Source of the DNA: Halolamina sp. CBA1230
GTDB lineage: Archaea > Halobacteriota > Halobacteria > Halobacteriales > Haloferacaceae
Length of the DNA stretch: 64,000 nucleotides
Reading direction: 5' to 3'
NCBI RefSeq assembly: GCF_002025255.2
Contig: NZ_CP054587.1
Location: 1,674,001 to 1,738,000, forward strand
The notes under the pieces were generated by a model, which was not told the origin of the DNA, ran no database searches, and was given only the letters and a program-made list of their open reading frames with translations. The position numbers were made by a program, and so were the translations under genes. Shown one piece after another: positions 26,941-34,907 of the stretch. How positions within the stretch are numbered: position 1 is the first letter of the stretch; the number at the start of each line of letters is the position of its first letter.

Positions 26941-28461
26941 CTAATACACCGCGTCGACGATCTCGCGATCAAGGTCGTCGAACGTCTCGAGATACGCACG
27001 CCGATCCGCGCGAAGGTCCGCCGCCTGCCGCTCGTAGTCGGCGACGATCGCCGGAACGCGATACGAGTCCATATCCAAGCCGGGGACCGTCGCAGGAACT
27101 TGAAGTGGCACGGCAGTGTCGTCCGTCCAGGTAACCGTCCCCCGGGCTAACTCCCGAAGGATCGTCGTCGATTCATCGACGCCGATGTCGACGGCGTCGT
27201 CACCGTCACCGATCTGCCCAGTGTTCAGGACGTACGACTCAACGTCGAGTGACTCAAGGAGGTCGCGGAAGCGATTCCCCTCTTTGCCTTCCGACCCGAT
27301 GATGAAGGGGTTCGTGCCAACGACACGGATGGCCTCGCCAGCGCTGGACGGATCGCCGGCACTCGTCTCGATCGACTCCCCCAGCATGAACGCAGCGGCG
27401 GCCTGCGTCGCCGACAGCTTCGCAACCGGCGGCATCAGGGTGTTGCGCGTGATGAAGAAGACCTGATCCACACGCTCGAGATCGATGTCCTCGGCTGCCG
27501 ACGCGAGCTGGTCCCGGCTGATCACGGCGCGCCCGTTGGCCGTGTATCGGTCGCTGTCGAAGTCAACCGAGCCGTCGTCGTTCACGTCGACGTTTTCGAG
27601 GACGGCCGATTCGTGCGTGACGGCGTCGTAGAGCTCGGGTTGCGTTGCTCGATCAAGGCCGATGGTTTTGACGAACAGCCCGTGCCCCTCGCTTCCGGCG
27701 ACGGTCCCGCTCGGAAGCACCGCGCACACGTCATCTTGGAGCATCTCGGCAGATTCCGGCTCGTCCAGGCCGAGCCCGTGTGCGGTCAGGGTGGATTTGC
27801 CGGTGGCTGACAACCCGAGGAACACCTGCCCGACGGTTCGCAGGTCACCGTCCGGTGACCGCGTCCGAACGCGTTTGCTGCCGGCGTGAAGGCCGAGCCC
27901 GTCGGCTTGTTTAGCACGGTGCATGAACAGTCGGAGGAACGATTTCTTCGCTTCGCCGGTGTAGTCGCTGCCGAGGACGACAGTCAGCCCCTCCTCCGGG
28001 AGAATGCGGATCGCCGTCTGGTCGTGATCGGGGAGTTGGATCGTGTGGAAATCCGGGGTTCGATCCGCGTCGGTCACGGGGTCGAACAGGTTCGCCCACG
28101 CGAGGGCGATCCGGCCGTACGCTTTCGGGACGAACAGCCGACAGACGTAGGATTGGTCCGGGTGCCGCCCGACCTGCCGGTCAAGGCAGACCAGTTCGGT
28201 TGTGTCGAGTGCGTCGAGCGCCTGGTTGATGTACGCCCTGTCCTCGGCGGTGAAGTCGTGGTCGATCGCGTTTCGCGTGCGATCGGCCGTTCGGGATCGG
28301 TACGTACTCACGTACGAGGGCGACCCGTACTCGGTCGTCGTTTCGAGGTGGTCCGAAAACGTGCGGAGGCGTTCCAGCGATGGATTGTACAGGACGTTCG
28401 GGGCGCGGTCTGGGTCGGGAAGTTCCCGCTGGGTTGTCGACGATCCCGTGGGATCGGCCAT
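26941..28461 (-). CDS. pckA: Phosphoenolpyruvate carboxykinase (ATP type)
   Basis: A 506-residue enzyme converting oxaloacetate and ATP to phosphoenolpyruvate, the entry step of gluconeogenesis. The nucleotide-binding P-loop reads GLSATGKST (about residue 220), preceded by HAGSKRV and GDLRTVGQVF. The metal site LQDDVCAVLP and the motif FFITRNTLMPPVAKLS are typical of the ATP-dependent class. The length fits the family. Start 28461 (MADPTGSS) is preferred over a start two codons upstream. It appears complete and stands alone between surface-glycan remnants and IS debris. Confidence 0.92.
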   Translation of the reverse strand: MADPTGSSTTQRELPDPDRAPNVLYNPSLERLRTFSDHLETTTEYGSPSYVSTYRSRTADRTRNAIDHDFTAEDRAYINQALDALDTTELVCLDRQVGRHPDQSYVCRLFVPKAYGRIALAWANLFDPVTDADRTPDFHTIQLPDHDQTAIRILPEEGLTVVLGSDYTGEAKKSFLRLFMHRAKQADGLGLHAGSKRVRTRSPDGDLRTVGQVFLGLSATGKSTLTAHGLGLDEPESAEMLQDDVCAVLPSGTVAGSEGHGLFVKTIGLDRATQPELYDAVTHESAVLENVDVNDDGSVDFDSDRYTANGRAVISRDQLASAAEDIDLERVDQVFFITRNTLMPPVAKLSATQAAAAFMLGESIETSAGDPSSAGEAIRVVGTNPFIIGSEGKEGNRFRDLLESLDVESYVLNTGQIGDGDDAVDIGVDESTTILRELARGTVTWTDDTAVPLQVPATVPGLDMDSYRVPAIVADYERQAADLRADRRAYLETFDDLDREIVDAVY

Positions 28462-28666
28462 GGGCAAGTGACAATAGGATACTCACATAATTATTTGGTT
28501 ACCCACTCCTTGTTGGGATGGGCAGCCTGCCTGCAGTCCGGGCCGAGTGAGGCGGTCAATGTTTGGTTCGTGTGGGCACCGACTGGAGCGGCTGTTGCCG
28601 TCGATACCGGTGGCATGCAGGGTTCGTCGGAGGGTTTATTGTATTTACACACAGACTATATTCGTG

Positions 28667-28777
28667 ATGGGTGACGTGCAGTACTGTTCGAACTGCGATG
28701 AACGGCAGCGGACGCTCACCGACAAGCCCTGGTTGGGGACGGTGTGTCTCGTCTGCGGCAACACTGTCGGTCAGTAA
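28667..28777 (+). CDS. Very small zinc-ribbon protein
   Basis: A 36-residue frame starting MGDVQYCSNCDERQRTLTD with CSNC and CLVC pairs 21 residues apart, the minimum for a zinc ribbon. A TATA-like TTTATTGTATT lies about 30 bases upstream. Tiny zinc-finger proteins of this layout are known in haloarchaea. It is intact and directly precedes a decayed glycosyltransferase fragment. Confidence 0.6.
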   Translation: MGDVQYCSNCDERQRTLTDKPWLGTVCLVCGNTVGQ

Positions 28778-28837
28778 GCGGGTTCTGGCAGCGTCGACGA
28801 CCAGTGCGACGTTGTTGCTCCCTCGAAGCCGGCCGTT

Positions 28838-29110
28838 GTCTGAGTGAGTGGTGAGGGAGTGATCGTGTCCGCCGAGGCGATGGCTGCGGGCTGCACCGTC
28901 ATCGGCGCCGACCACCCCGACTCCGCCGTCGACGAGGTCATCGGCGACGCCGGCTTCCTCCCGAAGCCGACTGTCGAGGCATCGCCGACACGCTCCGGGC
29001 AGTTATCAGCGGCCAACCCCCCGCGGCCGACCCGGTCAAGCGCGCACGCCGGTACGGTTCAGGGCGGAGCAGTTTTGACATCCGCGACGGCCCAGAACGA
29101 AAAACGCTCG
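28838..29110 (+). pseudogene. Family 4 glycosyltransferase, carboxy-terminal fragment (copy 1)
   Basis: One frame reads EGVIVSAEAMAAGCTVIGAD, then HPDSAVDEVIGDAGFL, the conserved donor-binding end of GT4 enzymes (E-AMAAG-PVI). After a frameshift near 28978 the same protein continues in another frame (IADTLRAVISGQPPAADP). The upstream sequence is unrelated, so only the last third remains. A shorter direct copy of its first part lies at 30740-30861, and a third scrap (GACCATCCCGACTCCGCC) at 29124-29150. The gene is dead. Confidence 0.7.
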
Positions 29111-29144
29111 AACCCTCGTCACCGACCATCCCGACTCCGCCGTC

Positions 29145-29202
29145 GACGAAGGAATATCCCAACGATGGGGAGTCCCACCCCGTCAGGGGTGGAAGGAGGT
29201 CA
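29145..29202 (+). mobile_element. Solo IS200/IS605 right end
   Basis: The sequence AATATCCCAAC followed by GGGGAGTCCC, the hairpin CCACCCC-gtca-GGGGTGG and the end AAGGAGGTCA matches the right end of the element at 42035-43490 read from its tnpB stop codon. No transposase gene is attached. It ends inside the stop codon of the convergent ATPase gene (29200-30597). Confidence 0.65.
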
Positions 29203-30597
29203 CGCTTTCAACTGTTGGACGATATCTGCTGGCGTGAACAGAGAGACGTCGTCCCGGTTCGTCGCAGCTGTGTGAAGATCGTCCGAGAACCCAGTTCGAC
29301 AGAAGCAACAGTAGTGATACGTCGGTTTCTCACCTGATTCGGGTGACCAGCGAACCTGCGAGGCACTCCGTTCTAGATCGGCGAGGTCACCCTCCGTCAT
29401 CTCACGGGTGGTGTACTTGCATTCGCCTGCGACAAGTGTTCCATCACTGCCAAGCCCCACCACATCGATCTCGTGGTTCTGGTGCCACCAGTACCCGATA
29501 CCTTCGTACATCTTGGGGACGAGTGACGGCAGTGCATTCTGACACACTTGCTCAAACATCGACCCCATGTACTCGTTGAACGTCGGCGCAACCAACTCCT
29601 CGTACGCTTGCTCGCCGAGTTGTGTCAGCTTCGCCTCCTGTCCGTAGACGTACCGAAACCAGAACCGGAATAGTGGCTCCTGCAGCCGATATCGGCTTTT
29701 GCGAGTTGCATTTGGATTCGCTGTGATGGGGATGTCCCGTTCGACAAGCCGGAGGCGCTGAAGTTTTGACAGGTACGAGCCAAGTCGGTTGGACTCCACA
29801 CCGACGAAGTCAGCGATTTCGTTCGCTGCACGCTTTCCCATCGCGATCGCTCTCAGTATCGTGTAGTACGTCTGCGGCTCGCGGATTCCGAACTCCGTCC
29901 GCAAGAGAAACTCCGGTTCGGTATGCAACACGCCATGTTCGGCGAGAATCTGTGACTGGATGTTCTCTTCTAAGGATTCGGACTGATTGAGCGCCTGGAG
30001 GTAGAAGGGGGTGCCACCAAACACACCCCACGACCGGATGATTGAGTCAGGGTCCGTTTCAGGATAGAACGTCGCTGCATCGGCGAGGCTAAGCGGTGGG
30101 AGGTCGATCGTGCCCGTTCGACGACCGTACAGCGGGCTGCCGCCACCGAGGACTTTGTCCTCCATGATGCTGATCGAAGACCCGACGAGAACCAGCGTCA
30201 TGTCTGTTTCCTCGAGGTGAAGGTCCCAGACCCGCTGTATCTTCGATGGCAAGCTGTCATCCGATTCGATCAGATACGGGAATTCGTCGAGGACGACGAC
30301 TGCGTTCTGCTGTCCAAGGGTCTTGAGCAGCGTCTCCCAATCTCGTTGCATATCGTCGAGAATTGGGAATGACTCACTGGCAGTCGCAACGAAATTCGCC
30401 AATTGAGCGTCCTGCGTTTCCTCAGTTGCTTGCCAGTAGACCGCGTTCTCCTGGTCCTGTATCGCTTCCCGAACGAGCGCACTCTTCCCCAGGCGTCGAC
30501 GCCCATAGACCACGATCAATTCGGCCTGCCCACTCTCGAAGCGGGTTTCCAGCATGTCGAGCTCGTCATCACGGTTCACGAAACTCGACTGATCCAT
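29200..30597 (-). CDS. Archaeal AAA ATPase with DUF234 nuclease-like domain
   Basis: A 465-residue protein of the archaeal ATPase_2/DUF234 group. The amino domain has a degenerate P-loop YGRRRLGKSALV (about 30-41), a Walker B motif VVVLDEFPYLI (about 98) and a sensor LVLVGSSISIME. A winged helix follows (about 245-300). The DUF234 end carries the PD-(D/E)xK-like pattern HEIDVVGLG...VAGECKY (about 375-400). Function is unknown; such proteins occur in many archaea near mobile DNA. Its last codons and stop (QQLKA, TGA) run into a solo IS end, so the native carboxy terminus may be altered. Confidence 0.82.
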   Translation of the reverse strand: MDQSSFVNRDDELDMLETRFESGQAELIVVYGRRRLGKSALVREAIQDQENAVYWQATEETQDAQLANFVATASESFPILDDMQRDWETLLKTLGQQNAVVVLDEFPYLIESDDSLPSKIQRVWDLHLEETDMTLVLVGSSISIMEDKVLGGGSPLYGRRTGTIDLPPLSLADAATFYPETDPDSIIRSWGVFGGTPFYLQALNQSESLEENIQSQILAEHGVLHTEPEFLLRTEFGIREPQTYYTILRAIAMGKRAANEIADFVGVESNRLGSYLSKLQRLRLVERDIPITANPNATRKSRYRLQEPLFRFWFRYVYGQEAKLTQLGEQAYEELVAPTFNEYMGSMFEQVCQNALPSLVPKMYEGIGYWWHQNHEIDVVGLGSDGTLVAGECKYTTREMTEGDLADLERSASQVRWSPESGEKPTYHYCCFCRTGFSDDLHTAATNRDDVSLFTPADIVQQLKA

Positions 30598-30766
30598 ACT
30601 GGCCGTTGTTCCTCGTTGTCCGTAATACTACCGAATATCTAAAACACGATTTTACTAATCGCGATTTTACTAATCCTGTGTAATACCGCTAGCTGCTTCG
30701 TAAGCGGATTCTGCAGGGAGTCAGTGATCTGTCTGGTCTGTGCTCCCTCGAAGCCGGCCGTTGTCT

Positions 30767-30861
30767 GAGTGAGCGGTGAGAGGATGACCGTGTCCGCTGA
30801 GGCGATGGCCGCCGGCTGCACCGTCATCGGCGCCGACCACCCCGATTCTGCTGCCAACGAG
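30767..30861 (+). pseudogene. Glycosyltransferase fragment copy 2, interrupted by the tnpAB element
   Basis: From about 30740 the sequence repeats 28818-28938 (shared CTCCCTCGAAGCCGGCCG, then VSAEAMAAGCTVIGADHPDS). At 30861 the match stops in AACGAG and the IS begins. It resumes after the IS at 32705 with TCATCGGCGACGCCGGTTTC and then ends. Copy 1, uninterrupted, therefore shows where the IS inserted. There is no functional product. Confidence 0.75.
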
Positions 30862-30936
30862 TTGACCTCCTCCCGCGCCTAAAGACGCGGGAATCCCACC
30901 ACGGGATTTCGGGCCGGTCGAACCGACCCTCTGGTT

Positions 30937-32175
30937 TCAAGACGCATTCGTTCCAAGCGTCTCTTGCTGGGTGTCAGCATCGGCTTGGCTGTCTTGTGGG
31001 GCGGTCAAACGCCCCCCATCCTCAGCCGAGTCATCGCCATCCATGTGTTCTCTTGAATGGCTCTCTCCACTGAGGTAGCGGTCTGCGATATTTATCGCAC
31101 CGTTCACGTCCGCTTGGTACTCACTCATCCAGCACGCGTCGTTCGGACACGTAAACGTCGCCTGTCGCGGACGATATCCTACCTCACCGCAAGCGTGGCA
31201 CTCCTTCGACGTGTTGCGCGGGTTCACCGTCTCGACGGGAATCCCCTTCTCGACGGCCTTGTAGCGTATCTGCGCGTGGAGTTTAGCGAACCCCCATCCG
31301 TGGAGACGCCGGTTCATGAAGTCGCCGTAGTCCATCGACTCCCGTATGTACGTCAGGTCTTCCAGAACGAGAACGGGGTTCTCGACGGACTCCGCGTACT
31401 CCACGACTTCGCGGGTGACGCGATGGAACACGTCATCTATCTGTTGCCACACGTCGTCCCCGAAGGACTCCGCAATACGCTCGCTTCCGCGCGTCTGGAG
31501 TCGCCGAGTAGCGGTGAAGTAGGTCTTGCGGAGCCGACGAACGGTCTTGCCCTCGTCGGCCCATAGTTCGGGCGCGGTCGGCGAACCGTCGTCGTCGCGG
31601 TGACACACCGTGACGAGTGACGCTTCCCCGATGTCTACTCCGATAGGCGTCCGTTCTTCGGCAGACACCTCGGAGCGTTCCTCCACGTCGCGGGTGGCAG
31701 TGACGTGGAGATACCACGTCCCGTCCCGCTCGAACAGCCGACTCTCACCCATCGTGGCGTCTCCCGCTTGCAACGCTTCCAGCCAGTCCCGCTGTTCGGG
31801 ATTCGGTTGTGCTGGCATCCAGAGGTGGTAGTCCTCGTGATGCGGGATTTTGACGTACCACTCGATAGCGTTCTCGGGCTTATGGTCAAGTCGTACCCCT
31901 TCGTTGGTGAAGCGAACAGGGTGGTCGTCGTGCAGTTCGCCCGCGTTGTAGGTCGTCGTGAGTTGCGGGACGTACTTCTTGAGCGCGTTTTTCGCGTACC
32001 CGCTCAGGTCGTAGTTGACCACCACGTCGTTCGCTTCGGGCTGGGTGGTACATCGGGCGTCGAAGGCGTCTTGGAGGGCACGCTGGTACGCTTCTCGCGT
32101 CTCTCGGAGTTTCTGCCGCTTGTGGGCGTTCGGCTCCACAAGTTTGAGTTCGAGCGTCTTCGTGAGTTCAGTCAC
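30937..32175 (-). CDS. tnpB: TnpB RNA-guided endonuclease
   Basis: A 412-residue TnpB of a different subgroup from the proteins at 4019 and 35764. The RuvC motifs are GVDIGEAS (about residue 180), LEDLTYIRE (about 271) and ADVNGAINIA (about 358), with a zinc finger CHACG...CPNDAC between the last two. The acidic tail of about 50 residues is unusually long. Its ATG overlaps the end of tnpA by 4 bases. All catalytic residues are present. Confidence 0.9.
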   Translation of the reverse strand: MTELTKTLELKLVEPNAHKRQKLRETREAYQRALQDAFDARCTTQPEANDVVVNYDLSGYAKNALKKYVPQLTTTYNAGELHDDHPVRFTNEGVRLDHKPENAIEWYVKIPHHEDYHLWMPAQPNPEQRDWLEALQAGDATMGESRLFERDGTWYLHVTATRDVEERSEVSAEERTPIGVDIGEASLVTVCHRDDDGSPTAPELWADEGKTVRRLRKTYFTATRRLQTRGSERIAESFGDDVWQQIDDVFHRVTREVVEYAESVENPVLVLEDLTYIRESMDYGDFMNRRLHGWGFAKLHAQIRYKAVEKGIPVETVNPRNTSKECHACGEVGYRPRQATFTCPNDACWMSEYQADVNGAINIADRYLSGESHSREHMDGDDSAEDGGRLTAPQDSQADADTQQETLGTNAS

Positions 32176-32561
32176 GAATCGCCCTCCTTGTGTTGCTGGA
32201 TGTAGTTCTCGACCGTCTCACTCGAAACGTGCCCGGCGGTCCCTGCGTAGTATCCTCGCGCCCATCCGATTTTCTCGTCGTCGTGGTCGGCATATCGGTG
32301 GTTGTACTTGCGCGAGGAGATGCCCTTGAACCAGTTGGCGAGGAGCGCCGGTTCGTTCTTCGGTGGGCTACTGACGAACAGGTGAACGTGGTCGGGCTGT
32401 ACAGTGAGATCGAGTATTTCGACGCCTTTGTCGTCGGCTATTTCGTGGAGGATGGACCGGACACGGCTGGCGACCTCGTTGACGAGTACCGGCTGCCGGT
32501 ACTTCGGCAACCACACTATGTGGTAGTTGAGGTTGTAGGTCGCGTGCCGTGTGGTCTTCAT
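32172..32561 (-). CDS. tnpA: TnpA, IS200-type Y1 (HUH) transposase
   Basis: A 129-residue single-strand transposase. The HUH pair lies in QPDHVHLFVS (about 56-65), and the catalytic tyrosine in SETVENYIQQH (about 115-124). The length and opening TRHATYNLNYHIVW are standard for the family. TnpA cuts and joins single-stranded ends at subterminal hairpins, giving scarless excision. It overlaps tnpB by 4 bases. As the only TnpA in the window it could move the tnpB-only element at 42035-43490, which shares the end sequence. Confidence 0.93.
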   Translation of the reverse strand: MKTTRHATYNLNYHIVWLPKYRQPVLVNEVASRVRSILHEIADDKGVEILDLTVQPDHVHLFVSSPPKNEPALLANWFKGISSRKYNHRYADHDDEKIGWARGYYAGTAGHVSSETVENYIQQHKEGDS

Positions 32562-32996
32562 CCGCGTTGTATACTATGGTTCGTCGACGTCTTAATACTG
32601 CCGGTAGAACGGTGGGAAATCCAGCCGTGACGTCGTCGGTGGGTGTGTAGGCTATTGTCCGATTGACCCCCGCCTAAAGACGGGGGTATGCGCTCGTATC
32701 TTTATCATCGGCGACGCCGGTTTCTGATCACGGTTGCAGTCGACGGGGCTGCTGTGAAAGGAGGCAGTACGACACTCCATGTTACCCCGATGTACGGGAG
32801 GTGGGTGGTGAATTCCTTGTTGGGGCGAGAAGGGTTCGGACGATTGAACGGTGGTTGGTGTCGGAGTTGTCGGATTCATCCCCGCCCTGAACAGTAGTTG
32901 CCGAATCAAATCTTGTTCCGTACTAACCGAGACGTTGAGTTCGCGCATTTCACGATCGTAGCGGATTTCGCTGTGACAGATTCAGTGAGAGAGCGA

Positions 32997-33022
32997 GGGA
33001 ACGCCGCGTCAGCGGCGTTCCC
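32997..33022. terminator. Strong hairpin downstream of the ISH3 transposase
   Basis: A perfect 11-base stem GGGAACGCCGC with loop GTCA and the complementary arm GCGGCGTTCCC. It lies about 65 bases past the transposase stop on the minus strand and inside the element. It could stop transcription or shield the end from read-through, but archaeal terminators do not need hairpins, so the role is a guess. Confidence 0.4.
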
Positions 33023-33085
33023 GAGCGATACCTCTGCGCGATAAGGCGTACTCACCGGTCACCCCGGTCAGAGTCGAGTGTGAAC

Positions 33086-34222
33086 TCAGCCGTAGTCTGT
33101 TGTGAGAACGAATCTGCGGAAGATTCGTGTTGAGATCAGCGGTGTCTCTGGGAATGTTTCAGCTGAAGCTAAGACGTTGGCTAACACCCACAGATTGTAC
33201 AAAGACACCGCGAACAGAAAGTAGAACAGTCGCACCGAGAACGTCGGTGATGACGTTCTCGGGAGGAAATCGCCGAGCTGGCGATAGGACGTTTCGATCC
33301 CCCAGCGGCGGCGGAACGCCGCCGCGTACGCGTTCGCTGTCGATGAATCTACGTCTAAGCTCGTCACGAACCAGACGTGCTCGTCTTCGCTTGTGCGGTG
33401 CGGAACCGCAAAGACTGTGACATTTACCGACGCTGTTGGTTTGCGCTTTCGCTGCATCGTGTACTCGTCAGCAACCGTCTCAGCGCCGGCGCTGAGACGG
33501 TCTTTCATTCCACTACTCGGACGCGCACGCACGATGTAATCGACATCCTGCTGTTCTAACTCTGCGACGACGTGGACTTGGTAGAATCCACGGTCGAGGT
33601 AGACGTGTCGAATGGAGACGTACTGTTTGGCTGTTTCGAGCAAGGAGCGAACGGCTTCGCGCTTGGCGCGAAAGCCGTTCCCGTCCATCGGGACTACCGC
33701 AAGCGTAAATCGCGTGCGAGGAGCGACGATACACAGTGTTGCGAAGCAAAACGCTTTGTTCGTTCCGAGATCTGGATACGTGGTTAGGACGTGGTCTGTG
33801 TCGGCAGACCCGTAGAAGCGCCACTCGTGGAGATCGATGGCAACATCGACGAACGCAGGAAGTCGGCGCTGAGACCGGAGGACTTCGAACACTCGCTCTC
33901 GGACGCCATCGAACTGGTCAGTGACGGCGTCTGTAGAGAGATTGCGCAAGTGATACAGCAGCGATTTAGCGAGTGAATTTCGAGCCGTAGCGGTGATATC
34001 GACGTGCTCGTCACGATCAAGTTGGAGCGTCTTCCCACCCGTATTTGCGAACTCCTGATCAAAAGCAATCCGAGAGAGGATTTCTTGGAAATCCTCTCTC
34101 GTGTACTTCCCACACGGTTTCACGCCGAATTCGAGTTCTGGAAACAGCACCGTCGACGCAGCACGGCAAACCTGTTTCGCCTCAGCTGTCTGGATCATCT
34201 GTTGACCAACACAGCCTAGCAT
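33086..34222 (-). CDS. ISH3-family DDE transposase
   Basis: A transposase of about 378 residues with the IS4-superfamily pattern: a first Asp in VAIDLHEW (about 128), a second in HVYLDRGFY (about 207) and RRWGIETSYRQLGDF (about 328), where Glu is the third catalytic residue. ATG 34222 is used; ATG 34198 (MIQTAEAK) is also plausible. The frame is intact with no internal stops, so the element may still be active. Confidence 0.85.
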   Translation of the reverse strand: MLGCVGQQMIQTAEAKQVCRAASTVLFPELEFGVKPCGKYTREDFQEILSRIAFDQEFANTGGKTLQLDRDEHVDITATARNSLAKSLLYHLRNLSTDAVTDQFDGVRERVFEVLRSQRRLPAFVDVAIDLHEWRFYGSADTDHVLTTYPDLGTNKAFCFATLCIVAPRTRFTLAVVPMDGNGFRAKREAVRSLLETAKQYVSIRHVYLDRGFYQVHVVAELEQQDVDYIVRARPSSGMKDRLSAGAETVADEYTMQRKRKPTASVNVTVFAVPHRTSEDEHVWFVTSLDVDSSTANAYAAAFRRRWGIETSYRQLGDFLPRTSSPTFSVRLFYFLFAVSLYNLWVLANVLASAETFPETPLISTRIFRRFVLTTDYG

Positions 34223-34282
34223 CAAGAGCCTCAGTCAGGTTCGGCAACTACTGTGAAGGGCGGGGCTTTCTCCTTGATTTCT

Positions 34283-34836
34283 GGCTCTGTTGAAATCCTC
34301 AACCCGTGACAGATTTGGAGGTGATCAGTAAGTACAGAGAACGTCAACACCAGCGGTTATCCTCCGATAATAAATCCGAGACCGAGGAACGGGGCAGCGA
34401 CGCCGCACAGCAATACGAGAACCGCCGTGAAACGGAGTACGCCTACCGCCTGTAGCTGGGTCTCTGGGAGGGACTCGGCGATTCCCGACAGCGCAGTTCC
34501 GACGATCATAAATAGTAACCATCGGGTTTCGCCAGCGTCGCCGACACTCCAGACATACACGAACATACACAAGAAGGTAAGCGACAGGCCGAGCTGGAAA
34601 AGTCCGATTCGACGGCCTTGTGGCTCGTTGAACAGCACTTCGCTGATATAGGGGACCATGAGCGACGTATTTCTGCTTGAGATACAAAATAATGCCTCAG
34701 TGCGTCCCAGCAGAAAGTCCCCTCCCGTGATACGCGATTCCTCTGTAAGGGGGGATGAATACTACGAGATGCGCAACCCCACTTACCGGTTGTTTCACCG
34801 GAGATAGTATTTGCCCAATAAGATTTCAACAGAGCC
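34283..34836. mobile_element. 554-bp short transposable element with cargo membrane gene
   Basis: The 15-base inverted ends GGCTCTGTTGAAATC (34283-34297 and, inverted, 34822-34836) are flanked by a perfect 8-base direct repeat TGATTTCT at 34275-34282 and 34837-34844. Ends of this type together with 8-base duplications are known for IS5-family (ISH1-like) elements of haloarchaea. There is no transposase inside; the only clear gene is the 100-residue membrane protein at 34357-34659. It is a MITE-like, non-autonomous element that was mobilised in trans. Confidence 0.85.
34357..34659 (-). CDS. Small membrane protein carried by the short element
   Basis: A 100-residue protein with three membrane segments (about 18-36, 44-60, 72-98) and starting MVPYISEVLFNEPQGRRIG. 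The hydrophobic pattern and codon use look like a real gene. It lies wholly between the inverted repeats of the 554-bp element, so it travels with it. No family is recognised. A vestigial gene captured during element formation is the alternative. Confidence 0.6.
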   Translation of the reverse strand: MVPYISEVLFNEPQGRRIGLFQLGLSLTFLCMFVYVWSVGDAGETRWLLFMIVGTALSGIAESLPETQLQAVGVLRFTAVLVLLCGVAAPFLGLGFIIGG

Positions 34837-34852
34837 TGATTTCTGTAAACCA

Positions 34853-34907
34853 CAATATCCCAACGCCGGTCGGGAATCCTCGCCCGTCAGGGTGGGGAGG
34901 ATGTCAA
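34853..34907 (+). mobile_element. Solo IS200/IS605 right end
   Basis: AATATCCCAAC, CGGGAATCC, an imperfect hairpin (CTCGCCC-gtca-GGGTGGGG) and the end GAGGATGTCAA repeat, in order, the last 60 bases of the element at 42035-43490. No transposase is attached. It ends in TCAA at 34904-34907 inside the convergent PIN gene, providing that gene's stop codon. Confidence 0.7.

Larger units (their letters stand above)
30862..32704 (-). mobile_element. Complete IS200/IS605 element with tnpA and tnpB
   Basis: The right end begins at about 30862 (minus strand ends ...GGAGGTCAA) with hairpin CCCGCG-cctaaaga-CGCGGG at 30872-30891. The left-end hairpin CCCCCG-cctaaaga-CGGGGG is at 32667-32686, with the boundary near 32704. 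Comparison with the empty copy at 28911-28960 gives the boundaries to within a base and shows no target duplication, as expected for this family. The terminal TCAA equals the right-end cleavage tetranucleotide of IS608. Both genes are intact, so this is the only fully autonomous IS605-type element here. Confidence 0.85.
32880..34265 (-). mobile_element. ISH3-family insertion sequence, 1386 bp
   Basis: Terminal inverted repeats CCCCGCCCT-xx-ACAGTAGTTGCCGAA face each other at 32880-32905 and 34240-34265, differing at two bases. The length of 1386 bp and a single 379-codon transposase fit the ISH3 family. No clear target duplication is seen (TTCAT left, CTTTC right), so flanks may have rearranged. 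The right flank leads directly into the 554-bp short element at 34283. Confidence 0.8.

Noticed and set aside
33127-34219. Several plus-strand frames of 60-100 codons within the ISH3 element
   Set aside because: They are antisense to an intact DDE transposase and have no family-like sequence.
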